Positions 21,421-31,089 of a DNA stretch of 64,000 nt are shown in pieces (the first letter of the stretch is position 1; each line of letters starts with the position of its first letter). The notes beneath the pieces are model-generated. The model saw only the letters and a program-made list of their open reading frames with translations. It was not told where the DNA came from and searched no databases. The stretch covers positions 1,488,001-1,552,000 of the forward strand of contig OX621243.1 in NCBI GenBank assembly GCA_951640165.1, given 5' to 3'. The position numbers and the translations under genes were made by a program. Source of the DNA: Pseudoips prasinana. Taxonomy: Eukaryota; Arthropoda; Insecta; Lepidoptera; Nolidae.

Positions 21421-22400
21421 TGTGCTTTAGACTGAAGTAAAACTTAGATATACGAATCGTAACTGGCTATAAGAGAGAAAGAAAATGTGTGCCTATCTCT
21501 ATTGTCTCTATAGTAATATTCGAAACTTAACTCTCACGCTTTCTATCTTCAGTAACTTATGTATATCTTCCTCTCTACTTCCATTCTCCTCGCCCGATCA
21601 CACTTTTGGTATCGCTCTCGTCACGCATTCGCCGGCTAACCCCCAAGTCAAGCGTGTGTAAAGTACTAAATTTACTTCAATAATACAAATCTTACAAAAT
21701 ATCACACCTATATCACCATACTACATAATTTACATTCTTACAAATAAAATAATTTGATTCTTGATAAGTGATTCAGAGTAAAGTGAAACCCCCTAAATGA
21801 TATACGAACTAAAACACATGTTAAATCAAAACATGAAAAATTATAATATTCGTTGAATAGAAGCTATGAGTAATGATATATGTGGCGCAACAGTCCATAG
21901 TGGATGCTGGCCGCAAATATGAAAATATACAAACAGTACGTAAATAACATGAGAGCACTTCAAAGTAAAGTGCGTGTTGCCGCCGCGGCGCACGCATAAG
22001 CGGTGGCGGGTAACTTGCCGCTGAGAAATTCCATTGCTGGGGAAAAGTGTTAGTGCAAACATAAGTGCATAAAATTTAATGAGTTGGAATTTAAAGGATA
22101 ATAAAGATAAACAATACTATAGAACTCTTAACTTCTTTTTTTGCAGTAATACTTAAAGAAGTATTACGTCAATCAAAAGGGGTTTGAGTTAAAGACCGGC
22201 GTGCGTAAAGACGCTCGCTGTTCTTTGAGAGTAAGCTGCGTGAATGCGTGACGTTACGAATAGTGTGATCGGGTGAGTGAAGGGAAGTTGAGAGGGAGAT
22301 ATAAGTTTCCTATATTACTGAGCACACATTTAGACCTGTGAGTGAGACTAAAACTTCAAACTTCAAAGTTTTACTTCAGTCGTGTACTCTAAAGCACAGT
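21421..22400. mobile_element. Element with long inverted repeats (repeat E pair)
   Basis: About 250 bases at 21421-21680 return inverted at 22165-22400: AGACTGAAGTAAAACTT against AAGTTTTACTTCAGTC, GATCACACTTTTGGTA against TACGAATAGTGTGATC, and GTCACGCATTC against GAATGCGTGAC. The 480-base middle has no recognised frame. A single arm recurs at 24562-25145. This fits either a non-autonomous DNA transposon with long terminal inverted repeats or two insertions head to head. Confidence 0.65.
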
Positions 22401-22689
22401 CGTTTTATTATGAAAACTGATTTAAACGAATTATATATAGATCCGTCCCGGAAGCAGAAAAAAAACTAAACAACCTAATGAAAAAATAATAATTAACAAA
22501 ATTGGTGCATAAAGAACGGGGAAACCGTGTAAAAAATACAGTCAAATTTATAATCTTTTGCAGTCTGTGCACTATTCAAAAGACTTTTTTCATTAAAATC
22601 TCAACATACTAGTAATTGCGGCATTTGGACACAATCCAACACATCTAGGTAATTGTACGAATAGAATAATTTACTCGCTACTACGTACA
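22401..22689. other. No gene recognised
   Basis: AT-rich spacer between repeat E and MITE-B. Confidence 0.4.
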
Positions 22690-22932
22690 GGGGCTCTACC
22701 GGCTAAGTCGCTTAACATCGATTTCTTAAATGGCGTTTAAATAAATAAAGGTTAAAAATGACTTAATCAATCGTTAAATCGGCTTCCATGAGCACATGTG
22801 ACCACATAAATGGTCCGGAATCGATTTTCAACGTTGAAGCCGATTTAACGATTGATTTAGTCATTTTTAACCTTTATATATTGGTACGCCATTTAAGAAA
22901 TGGATGTTCGGCGACTTAGCCGCTAGAGCCCC
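22690..22932 (+). mobile_element. MITE-B, complete
   Basis: Terminal inverted repeats of about 90 bp: GGGGCTCTACCGGCTAAGTC at the left pairs with GACTTAGCCGCTAGAGCCCC at the right. The arms extend through AAATGACTTAATCAATCGTT. The core contains TCCATGAGCACATGTGAC and GGTCCGGAATCGATTTTC. Copies are at 35488, 36147 (reversed) and 62941. There is no coding capacity. Confidence 0.92.
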
Positions 22933-22944
22933 AGGACAACAGGT

Positions 22945-23015
22945 TCTGAGTCTGTGTTTGCTATGTATGTGCCCGTGAATTGTATGTTTCTGATGTCCCC
23001 CGCGATATAATATAG
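22945..23015 (+). mobile_element. SINE2 tail remnant
   Basis: CTGAGTCTGTGTTTGC, GTGAATTGTATGTTTCTG and TCCCCCGCGATAT follow the SINE2 distal block, strongly diverged. Confidence 0.45.
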
Positions 23016-23471
23016 AAATGTGTTAGGTCTCCTAAGATATTTATAGCTACTTAAGATAAAACTAAATTACTACTACTGTGGATCTCATAGGGCCAAAATT
23101 CACTTAGGGTCTACCCAAACCACACATAATAAAATAATGATAATAATAAGACCTATATTTTCTTTAATTAAGCGGGAATTCCTGAAAAATCTACGATTTA
23201 TATAATCCGCTGCATCTTGTGCCTTTCACCACACTCCACATGGAAGCAGATCCATGTTGTTTACATACAATATCGCTCATTGGGCCAAACCGAACGAATT
23301 CTGTAATAAACACCATGCTTGAAGCCAATACGCCAACATTGGCCAAGCCCGAATGAGATAAGTCATCAGGCAATGTAGCAGAATTTTTCGGGCTTCTAAT
23401 ATATTTTGCATAGTTTGCAGCTTTTGAGTCATCCTGCAAGTGACACGCACGTGTGACTCTGTCGTTAAGAT
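23016..23471. other. No gene recognised
   Basis: Two overlapping minus-strand frames of about 80 codons (23191-23516) have no domain. No repeat from this window matches. Confidence 0.35.
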
Positions 23472-23727
23472 AATATCTAGGGACAATCTAGGGACAATGT
23501 CACGCAGATCATCCAAGCCCCAAACTAAGCAAAGCTTGTACTATGGGTACCAGGCGACGATATACATACTTATATAGATAGATAAATACTTAAATACATA
23601 GAAAACATCCATGACTTAGAAACAAATATTTGTGCTCATCACACAAATATTTGCACTTACCGGGATTCGAACCCAGGACCGCCAGCTTCGTAGGCAGGAG
23701 CACTACCAACTAGGCTACAGTGACCGC
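23472..23727 (-). mobile_element. SINE1 copy with duplicated tail end
   Basis: Minus-strand copy whose terminal TCTAGGGACAAT is present twice in tandem (23477-23500). The head is complete and ends at 23727. Confidence 0.9.
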
Positions 23728-23729
23728 TC

Positions 23730-23780
23730 CACTACCTTGACGCTCTCGTGTTTCAAGTTCGATCCTAGCATAGGACAATT
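23730..23780 (+). mobile_element. Truncated tRNA-like SINE head
   Basis: CTTGACGCTCTCGTGTTTCA followed by AGTTCGATCCTAGCATAGGA looks like the head of a SINE2 relative (compare GATTCCCTCATAGGACAAC at 5435). It stops where a complete SINE2 begins. Confidence 0.5.
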
Positions 23781-23781
23781 T

Positions 23782-23981
23782 GACTGCACGTGTAGCGCAG
23801 CGGCTAAGACAGTCACCTCGCCGCTGTGTGTCGCGGGTTCGAGTCCCGCGCCGGGCAACTATTTGTGTGACCCATAAATAGTTGTTCTGAGTCTGGATGT
23901 AATTTGTGTCCGTCAATTATATGTTTGTTACCCCGCGACACAGGGATTAAATTCGCTAGTGCGGGCGTTGTCTTTTTAAAA
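23782..23981 (+). mobile_element. SINE2, full length
   Basis: The head GACTGCACGTGTAGCGCAGC and box B (GGGTTCGAGTCCC) lead into ACTATTTGTGTGACCCATAA, GTCCGTCAATTATATGTTTG and GTGCGGGCGTTGTCTTTTT. It is one of the two cleanest copies, the other being at 54341. Confidence 0.9.
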
Positions 23982-23999
23982 ATGTAAAAAAATATTTGT

Positions 24000-24545
24000 G
24001 GGATTATTTATAGAAGTTCTGAGTCTGTAAAATCTTCTGTGATACGGGGAATGCATTCCGCAGTTTGGATGCTATGTTTAAAAGGAATTATCATTGTTTG
24101 TACAGAACAAAAGTTAAAAGCTTTTGAGTCCCTAAAAAGTAAGAGACTAAGGAATAAGCTATGCATACCTCCACATAGAACAAGACTTTACGATGGAAGC
24201 GTTTTCTGTATGGCCCCCAAGATATTCAATAAATTACCTCACAACCTGGCAGATTTAAAGTGCAACATTGAATTTAAGAAAAGGCTTTCTGAATACCTTT
24301 TACGTAAAGTTTTTTACACAATCAAGGAATACTTTGACGATAAATTAGGTTAAGCAAACATATTGTGTACTAATTAAATAAATTTAAAGACTTCGATTTA
24401 CATTCAGTTTGTATACTTAATTAAAATTATATTTTTATGTGTAAGACATTTGCACGCCGAAAGGCTAATATGGAACGGTAATAATAATTAGAAATAAGAA
24501 CATTGTAAGACCCATATTTCTGCAAATAAAATAATTTGAATTTGA
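24000..24545 (+). pseudogene. LINE ORF2 C-terminal fragment and 3' UTR
   Basis: The frame 24039-24353 ends in RLYDGSVFCMAPKIFNKLPH...FKKRLSEYLLRKVFYTIKEY. It aligns by eye with the C-terminus of the reverse transcriptase at 6826-8493 (GPKIYNKLPSFLR...FKNKLQQFLVEKAYYS). It is a different family of the same LINE group. The 3' UTR runs to an AATTTGAATTTGAA end at about 24545, a typical simple LINE terminus. Nothing upstream of the last 100 residues remains. Confidence 0.85.
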
Positions 24546-24561
24546 AAAGCAATAATTATTT

Positions 24562-24787
24562 AAGTGAAACTCCTTTACGCACGCTTGACTTGGGGAGTAG
24601 GCTTCTGAATGCGTGACGAGAGTGTTACGAAAAGTGTGATCTGGCGGGATGAACAGAAGTTGAGAAGGAGATATAAGTTAGTGAAGATTGCAAGAGAGAG
24701 TAAGTTACGTTTCGTATATTACTGTAGGGGCAAGAGAGAGAGGTGCGAGCACAAATTTTCTTTCTCTTTGTCTCATAGCTCATAGCA
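24562..24787 (+). repeat. Repeat E arm, left part, split by SINE1
   Basis: AAACTCCTTTACGCACGCTT, GAATGCGTGACGAGAG, AAAAGTGTGATC and GAGATATAAGTTA follow the arm at 22165-22400. The arm resumes at about 25085 after the SINE. Confidence 0.8.
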
Positions 24788-25033
24788 TGACGGTCACGGC
24801 CTAGTTGGTAGTTCTCCTGCCTACGAAGCTGGTGGTCCTGGGATCGAATCCCGGTAAGTGCAAATATTTGTGTGATGAGCACGAATATTTGTTTCTGAGT
24901 CATGGATGTTTTCTATGTGTATAAGTATTTATCTATCTATATGAGTATGTATATCGTCGCCTGGTACCCATAGTACAAGCTTTGCTTAGTTTGGGGCTAG
25001 GATGATCTGTGTGACATTGTCCCTAGATATTAA
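24788..25033 (+). mobile_element. SINE1 inserted in repeat E
   Basis: Full-length plus-strand copy: head GACGGTCACGGCCTAGTTGG, tail GACATTGTCCCTAGATATT. Its neighbours on either side are the two pieces of repeat E, so the SINE is the younger of the two. Confidence 0.92.
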
Positions 25034-25079
25034 ATATGGGGAAGTCCAGTTACTTTAATATACATACATTAAAAAAAAA

Positions 25080-25148
25080 TAGTCAGTAACGTTCGTATAT
25101 CTAAGTATTACTTCAGTCATGTGGTCAAAAGCACGCTCGTTTTTTATG
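25080..25148 (+). repeat. Repeat E arm, right part
   Basis: GTTCGTATATCTAAGTATTACTTCAGTC and AAAGCACGCTCGTTTT complete the arm begun at 24562. Confidence 0.75.
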
Positions 25149-25149
25149 T

Positions 25150-25300
25150 GTCTAGTAGATATTTATCAATAATACCTATTTATGAATTTAGAAATATATA
25201 AATATATTTATCAGTTGTCTGGTTGCTATAGTACACACTCTGCCTAGTTTGGAATCAGATGGCAGTGTGTTCGTTGTACCAGAATATTTATATTAACTGC
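25150..25300 (+). mobile_element. SINE4 tail fragment
   Basis: ATTTAGAAATATATAAATAT, ATCAGTTGTCTGGTTGCTAT and CTGCCTAGTTTGGAATCAGA correspond to the distal part of the copy at 44121. Confidence 0.75.
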
Positions 25301-25309
25301 AACTGATTA

Positions 25310-25387
25310 CTGCACATCCAGCTACCCCAATCTGTCAAATTTAAATTATAGATTTTCTACTTTATCACATAAGCATAAAGTAAGGTT
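25310..25387 (+). mobile_element. MITE-A left part, split by a LINE
   Basis: TGCACATCCAGCTACCCCAA followed by TCTGTCAAATTTA and ACTTTATCACATAAGCATAA matches the 36007 copy as far as AAGGTT. The right terminus is at 30288-30316, beyond the LINE. About 30 bases of the MITE are missing at the junction, so the insertion seems to have deleted target sequence. Confidence 0.8.
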
Positions 25388-25591
25388 AAAGGTTAAGTAA
25401 GGGTTCAATTCCAAAAGTGTAATAAAAATTAAATTTAAGTGTTTTATAAGTATTTTGTTATAGATTCTTTGTGCCCTATACTTAAAATAGTGGTACTTAC
25501 GTTTGTAGCAGTTTATGTAACTTAAACACTTCAATTTACACCACCTGCCAGCTCAGCTGATTTCATAACACAAAACCAATTATTTCAAAAG

Positions 25592-26305
25592 ATGTCCAAA
25601 CTTTCTGAAATTTTGTCTACACAGAACAGGATTGAAGAGACTGTTACGAAGAGGCTGGATGAACTTCAGGCCCAAATTCAAAATAAAGGGTCTTCCAATA
25701 AGGAGACAGCAGCTAAGGTGGCAGAAGAACTTCGCACCTTCAAGGAGCTTATATTTGGTATTATCAGCCTTCTCCGTCAGCAGATCAATGAGTGCTGCAT
25801 GCAGATGGACGATTTAGAGTCAAGGAGTCGTCGAAAAGCACTTGTGTTCTCTGGAGTACATGAAGTAGATGATGAAGATTGCAGCCAAGTGATACTGAGT
25901 GTCATTCATAACAAGCTTGGTCTACGTGACAATATTTCTCCAGCATCAATAGAGGTTTGCCATAGACTAGGCAAAAACACCACTGATAAAGACCACCCAC
26001 GGCCGATACTCGTTCGTTTTACATCGTTGGCCAACAAATCGGCAATATGGAGAGCTAAGACTGGCTTCAAAGGCTCATCAATATCAGTCAAGGAGTTCCT
26101 TACAAAAACCAGGCAAGCCGTCTTCAATAAAGCTAGATTATTCTTCGGGATGCGCTCGGTGTGGACCCAGGATTGCGTAATCGTTGTCAAAACGTCTAAT
26201 GGAAGCCGCCACAAAATCACATCGAACCATCAGTTCTTATCACTAGCGGCGAAGTTCCCGAAAGCGTCAGTGGAGGCTACTACAGTGCAGGCGGCGACGA
26301 TCTGA
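25592..26305 (+). CDS. LINE ORF1, coiled-coil RNA-binding-like protein
   Basis: 237 residues. The ATG at 25592 is the first in a frame open from 25526 (an upstream TAA at 25523 limits extension). Residues 1-75 are rich in heptad-like leucine and charged residues (KRLDELQAQIQ, LRTFKELIFG, DDLESRSRRKALVFSGV), which predicts a coiled coil. After that comes an RRM-like region with IEVCHRLGK and HPRPILVRFTSL, then basic segments. ORF1 proteins of this shape in LINEs form trimers that bind the element's RNA as a nucleic-acid chaperone. No CCHC zinc knuckle is visible. It sits upstream of ORF2 in the same element, separated by 704 bases. It is short for a LINE ORF1, so an extra N-terminal part may have been lost. 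Confidence 0.85.
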   Translation: MSKLSEILSTQNRIEETVTKRLDELQAQIQNKGSSNKETAAKVAEELRTFKELIFGIISLLRQQINECCMQMDDLESRSRRKALVFSGVHEVDDEDCSQVILSVIHNKLGLRDNISPASIEVCHRLGKNTTDKDHPRPILVRFTSLANKSAIWRAKTGFKGSSISVKEFLTKTRQAVFNKARLFFGMRSVWTQDCVIVVKTSNGSRHKITSNHQFLSLAAKFPKASVEATTVQAATI

Positions 26306-27009
26306 AGAATACGGGACGTCGATCGATCAATTAATCAATATCATCCAAGTAATCTTTAATTACTCATTTTATAATATCCATTTACCGTTTCTTAGTCTTG
26401 TTTCGTAAATAAGCTCTTTTCTGTCCTATTGTTTATCTATACCACCACTCTACCTATATATCGTATATATATGTATACATTTACTTTTTTATTTCTTCTA
26501 ACTATAGTAGGTAGGTGTCACCACAGAGTTTGTATTAAATATCCTATTGTCTCGCTTTGTAAATTTTGTAATTACATTTCGTCACAAACATTTTGGTAAA
26601 CAATAATGACAGACAGATGACAGATCGGATACGAGAAGAGTTTGGATACACAGGTATAAAATTCGAAACGGAAATGAACCTTCGGACGTATTGTATCTTT
26701 TTAAATTTCTTTTTATTGTTAATTTAGTTTTAGTTTCAAATAGATTCGTTAAGTTTCTGTTTTTTACACATAAATTACTTGTATTTAAGATGCATATGGT
26801 TAGCGGTAGGATTATCTGTATTTTATTTTGGATTACTGGCTTTTACTTTGTGTTTTATTTAATTTAATTGTGTTTTTGTACGCTGGCGGGTGGTGCAGAG
26901 ATTAAAATTTTGTTCTTAATTTTGCACTGGGTTAGTTTAGTTATTCAATATTATATTATTAGATATTTATATTATATAATAATTATTTTTAATATTTTAT
27001 ATTATTATT

Positions 27010-29961
27010 ATGTCTATTAGTAACTCTGATGATGAATCTTTTCATTCTGCTAATGATTCTGTAATATCGGCCAATGATAGTTTTTGCTCTATAAGCGATA
27101 CACTCGGTGCATTTATGCGACAACAGTTTGATGCTCGTCGTGGTAATATGGTAAATGTATGCCATATTAACGCTCAAAGCATACCGAGTAAATACAGCGA
27201 CTTGCTTGAAGCATTTACAGACTGCAATGTCCATGCCATTCTGATTTCCGAGAGTTGGCTCAAACCTCATCTTCTCTCAACCACTTACCCTCTTCCGGGC
27301 TACATACTTGTCCGGAATGACCGGATAGGTAAAGGGGGGGGCGGGGTAGCCATTTATATTAGAAGTGATCTTCCCTACAAGATTATTGAGGCTTCCCCAT
27401 CCAGCTACTCAGCCTCCGCCGAATTCCTATTTATTGAGGTTACTATAAAGGGGTCCAAGGCTATAATTGGCGTTGTTTATTGCCCCCCTTCTGTTGATTA
27501 CTTCACCAATTTCGAACTGGTTCTTGAATCGTTGGGTTCTGAGTATGCACACTACATCATCATGGGCGACTTTAATACCAATCTCCTAGTTCCAAATTCT
27601 CCTCGTTCCCGCAAATTCCTTCACATCGTCGAGTCAAGCAGCTTGCATGTGTTGCCGCTTCAAGCTACTCACCATAATGCGTCCGGTGATGATACTTGGC
27701 TCGATGTAATCCTCACCTCTAACCCGTCCTTGGTTTCCTCCCACGGACAGTACGATGCTCCTGGATTCTCCCATCATGACCTCATATTCATGTCCTATAT
27801 CCTTAAGCCACCTAAAGTCAAACCCAAGGTACTGCGTGTGCGTTCTTTTGCTCGGATTAATGTTGAAAATTTGGCAAAGGATGCGTCCAATATCAACTGG
27901 AAGCAGCTGATGGAGGCTGATAACATTAATAGTAAGATCAGATTGTTAAATGAGGCTGTCACCAGGCTTTATGATATCCATGCACCCATTAAAAATGTTA
28001 GACTGAAACGTCCACCAGCGCCTTGGATGACGCAAGGGATCCGAATGGCAATGCGTCGCAGAGACCGTGCCTTTCGAAGATATAAAAAGGATCGATCTAA
28101 TGAGCAATGGGGCTTGTTTAAGGTTGCTAGAAATCGGTGTAATAAGATGATACGTGACGCTAAACGCCGACATATTCTCGATAATATATCTTCTTCTACT
28201 CCTGCTGGTATCTGGAAGTTTTTGGGAACTCTGGGTATTGGCAAGTCGCGAAATTTAGACCTCCCCAGCACAATAAGTTTAGATGATCTTAATCTACATT
28301 TCACCACAAGTTCTTCTATAGATTATCAAACAAAAACCCAAACTATATATTTTTTAAATGGTCTAACGCGCTCCAATATAGATTGTTTTCATTTTTCTCC
28401 AGTTGATTCGAAGGACATTAAGAAGGTTATCCTATCTATTAAATCTAACGCGGTTGGCTGTGACAACATAAGTCGACGCATGTTAGTACCAATCCTGGAC
28501 CACCTTCTTCCCGTAATAACCCATATCGTCAATTATTCCTTGTGCCATGGATCTTTTCCAACTTTATGGTGTAAAGCCTATGTCCGTCCACTTCCTAAAG
28601 TCACCAACCCATCACTTCTCACCCACTATCGTCCTATCTCTATCCTTCCCTTCCTATCCAAGGTACTTGAGTCCGCTGTCCATAAACAACTTTCCCATTT
28701 TATCCTATCCAATAACTTAATAAGTCCCTTACAATCCGGATTTAGGCCTGGTCATAGCACCACCACCGCTCTCCTAAAAGTGACTGGCGATATTAGGGCT
28801 GGTATGGAGGGCACTATGGTCACAGTCCTGGTGCTGGTTGATTTCTCCAACGCCTTTAATACCGTCAGTCACGATATCCTTTTATGTATCCTTTCCTACC
28901 TTAGGGTGTCTGACGAATCTCTGGAGTGGTTTTCTTCCTATCTTCAAGGGCGCCAACAGTCTGTTCGCAGTGGTGATGTTACATCAAACTGGTGTAAATT
29001 AGACACTGGCGTTCCTCAAGGCGGTATCCTTTCTCCCCTCTTATTTTCGGTATTTATAAATCTCTTAACTCAAAATCTTCAGTGTTCGTATCATCTATAC
29101 GCCGATGATCTACAACTTTACGCACAGGCAAGCATCGATAAGTTAGCAGAAGCGATCGTCGCCATAAATAGGGATCTAGATTTAATTAGGGAGTGGGCTA
29201 ACAGGTTTGGCTTGACTGTCAATCCCCTCAAATGTCAGGCTATCATTGTGGGCAGTTCCCGAATGATGAGTTTAGTGGATGTTGACAGTCAACCTCCAGT
29301 CTTATACAACAATTCTGTTATCCCATACTGCCAGAATGTTAAGGACCTTGGTCTGCTGGTTGATGCTACTTTAAGCTGGCAAAACCAAATCATTAGCCAA
29401 AGAGTGACTTGGATCTTGCGGTCACTGTATAGATTGAAGAATTTCCTACCATCCGAGACAAAAGTAACGCTCGTGCAGGCCCTTCTTTTTCCTATAATCG
29501 ACTATGGTGATGTGTGCTACTTTGACCTGAATGCAGATCAACTCAATAAATTAGACCGTCTTCTGAATAACTGCATTCGATTCGTATTCAATCTTCGTAA
29601 GTACGACCATGTGTCATCTTACCGTTCTCAATTGAATTGGATGCCCATTCGGCACCGAAGAAATCTCAGAGCACTCACTACACTATTTTCTCTTCTCGAC
29701 TCTCCAATATCTCCATCCTACTTAGCTCCCTATTTTCAGTATCTATCTTCTAACCACAACAAAAATCTCCGTTCCACTCATAACAGACTTTTACAATGCC
29801 CTTCCCATCGGACTAACTTCTTACATTCTTCCTTCTTCGTACAAGCTATTCTTCTCTGGAATGCGCTACCTCTGGAAATCAGAATGGCTAAGACGCGGGT
29901 TACTTTTAAAATCAAAACTCGTGACTACATTCACAAAAAAATTAAGGCAGAATCATCTTAA
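27010..29961 (+). CDS. LINE ORF2: endonuclease and reverse transcriptase
   Basis: 983 residues with no interruption. After about 45 acidic, serine-rich residues comes an apurinic/apyrimidinic-type endonuclease: HINAQSI near residue 54, SESWL near 80, GDFNTN near 187 and SHHDLIF near 256. These supply the Asn, Glu, Asp/Asn and His catalytic residues. The reverse transcriptase follows: YRPISILPFLSKVLE, SGFRPGHST, VLVDFSNAFNTVSHD (motif A, near 610), GVPQGGILSPLLF and YADD near 697. A C-terminal domain follows, with WMPIRHRR and FFVQAILLWNALP. The enzyme nicks target DNA and copies the element's RNA into the nick. The ATG follows a very AT-rich leader. All key residues are present, so the protein is probably functional. 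Confidence 0.96.
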   Translation: MSISNSDDESFHSANDSVISANDSFCSISDTLGAFMRQQFDARRGNMVNVCHINAQSIPSKYSDLLEAFTDCNVHAILISESWLKPHLLSTTYPLPGYILVRNDRIGKGGGGVAIYIRSDLPYKIIEASPSSYSASAEFLFIEVTIKGSKAIIGVVYCPPSVDYFTNFELVLESLGSEYAHYIIMGDFNTNLLVPNSPRSRKFLHIVESSSLHVLPLQATHHNASGDDTWLDVILTSNPSLVSSHGQYDAPGFSHHDLIFMSYILKPPKVKPKVLRVRSFARINVENLAKDASNINWKQLMEADNINSKIRLLNEAVTRLYDIHAPIKNVRLKRPPAPWMTQGIRMAMRRRDRAFRRYKKDRSNEQWGLFKVARNRCNKMIRDAKRRHILDNISSSTPAGIWKFLGTLGIGKSRNLDLPSTISLDDLNLHFTTSSSIDYQTKTQTIYFLNGLTRSNIDCFHFSPVDSKDIKKVILSIKSNAVGCDNISRRMLVPILDHLLPVITHIVNYSLCHGSFPTLWCKAYVRPLPKVTNPSLLTHYRPISILPFLSKVLESAVHKQLSHFILSNNLISPLQSGFRPGHSTTTALLKVTGDIRAGMEGTMVTVLVLVDFSNAFNTVSHDILLCILSYLRVSDESLEWFSSYLQGRQQSVRSGDVTSNWCKLDTGVPQGGILSPLLFSVFINLLTQNLQCSYHLYADDLQLYAQASIDKLAEAIVAINRDLDLIREWANRFGLTVNPLKCQAIIVGSSRMMSLVDVDSQPPVLYNNSVIPYCQNVKDLGLLVDATLSWQNQIISQRVTWILRSLYRLKNFLPSETKVTLVQALLFPIIDYGDVCYFDLNADQLNKLDRLLNNCIRFVFNLRKYDHVSSYRSQLNWMPIRHRRNLRALTTLFSLLDSPISPSYLAPYFQYLSSNHNKNLRSTHNRLLQCPSHRTNFLHSSFFVQAILLWNALPLEIRMAKTRVTFKIKTRDYIHKKIKAESS

Positions 29962-30261
29962 TATTACAGTTTGTGTATATATTATTATATATGTAATATA
30001 TTTATAAATTTATATATTATATTTAATATATTTGTCTATATATTTATATATATATTTATGTATTTATAGTATAGTGTGTAGTTATGTAACTATTATATTT
30101 ATACGATTGTATTATATAGTACTTGTCAAGTATTTTAGTAATTTTTATTATACTTGGTCTATAGTGCACCTACCATATTATCTCTGCATCACCCTAAGGT
30201 TGACTGGGAGAGAATGCCTTTGGCATTAAGTCCGCCTTTGTACAGTTTTGTGCAATAAGTA

Positions 30262-30288
30262 TAAATAAATAAATAAATAAATAAATAA
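30262..30288 (+). repeat. (ATAA)n tail of the LINE
   Basis: About six AATA units close the LINE 3' UTR immediately before the resumed MITE-A terminus. Confidence 0.9.
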
Positions 30289-30316
30289 GGTAGCTTGATG
30301 CTCGGGCGTCTGTACA
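30288..30316 (+). mobile_element. MITE-A right terminus after LINE
   Basis: GGTAGCTTGATG...GGGCGTCTGTACA matches the right end of MITE-A at 20490-20516. It follows the (ATAA)n tail without any gap. Confidence 0.85.
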
Positions 30317-30484
30317 TGAATCCATTCATAAAATTGACCATCGAATAAAAAATAATTATCAAAATATATAAGCACAGGAGAGCGTAACATACATAAAAAT
30401 GTCAAACGGGCTAATTTAAAACTACCTTCTTTAGAAGTCGGTTAAAAACTAAACATAACAATAAATTGCTTCATTGTATCAGAT

Positions 30485-30675
30485 AATATTTTTTTTGTTA
30501 CAGATTATCTTTTAATGACCAGGAATCAGATAAAAGATGGACCGATGATCTTGTGCGAGTCGCTGGAAACTGCTGGATGCGAATAGTGCAAGACCGACAA
30601 TTGTGGAGATCTTTGGGGGAGGCCTTTGTCTAGCAGTGGACGTCTTTCGGCTGATATGATGATGATGATGACCAG
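30485..30675 (+). pseudogene. LINE C-terminal end and GATGATG tail
   Basis: From AGATGGACCGATGATCTTGT the sequence translates as a worn ...WTDDL.RVAGNCWMRIVQDRQLWRSLGEAFV*QW.. block, then reaches TTTCGGCTGATATGATGATG. Related copies are at 31975, 39181, 46412 and 49300. The block ..GRPPTRWTDDL..G..W...A.DR..W..LGE is the C-terminus of one LINE family, with its stop codon next to the tail. Confidence 0.8.
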
Positions 30676-30729
30676 GAATCTATGTGGGTGTATGGCTGAC
30701 CACACTGGCTGTGTGGCTGACGGCCATAA

Positions 30730-30960
30730 ACAACTTCACTACCCCATCTCTTCCCTGGGGGGCGTAGAAGTCTGCCCGAGGGATTATATACCAGAGAATG
30801 GGCTGCAGCGTTACTCTGAGTACTATGACCATCATACTGCGATCGCCAACCCGTTTGCCAAGCGTGGCGATTATGGCATAACCCCTCTAAATGAGATCTT
30901 GGAGGAAAGCCTTTGTCCAGCTGTAAACGTCTTTCGGCTGATATGATGATGATGATGACT
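30730..30960 (+). repeat. Repeat X with GATGATG tail
   Basis: It shares ACTCTGAGTACTATGACCAT and GCGATCGCCAACCCG with 9846-10075, then continues into AAAGCCTTTGTCCAGCTGTA and the CGGCTGATATGATGATG tail. It shows that repeat X is the 3' region of a LINE with this tail. Confidence 0.75.
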
Positions 30961-31089
30961 AGAGATCAACAACATATATATATACAACATGTAGGTAACT
31001 TAATTACGTACATCCTGAAAATTATTTGTTCAGAATCGTTTACTGAATCGATTTACATCATTTTTAATATAGGTAATTTTAAAAATGAT

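Larger units (their letters stand above)
25388..30287 (+). mobile_element. Apparently complete LINE, about 4.9 kb
   Basis: The element contains a short 5' leader, ORF1 (25592-26305), an AT-rich 0.7-kb spacer, ORF2 (27010-29961) and a 3' UTR ending in (ATAA)n. It interrupts a MITE-A copy, which fixes the ends to within a few bases. Both frames are free of stops, so this copy is young and may be competent. No clear target duplication is visible; a small target deletion is suggested instead. It belongs to the Jockey/CR1-type apurinic-endonuclease LINEs; I do not assign the clade. Confidence 0.9.
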
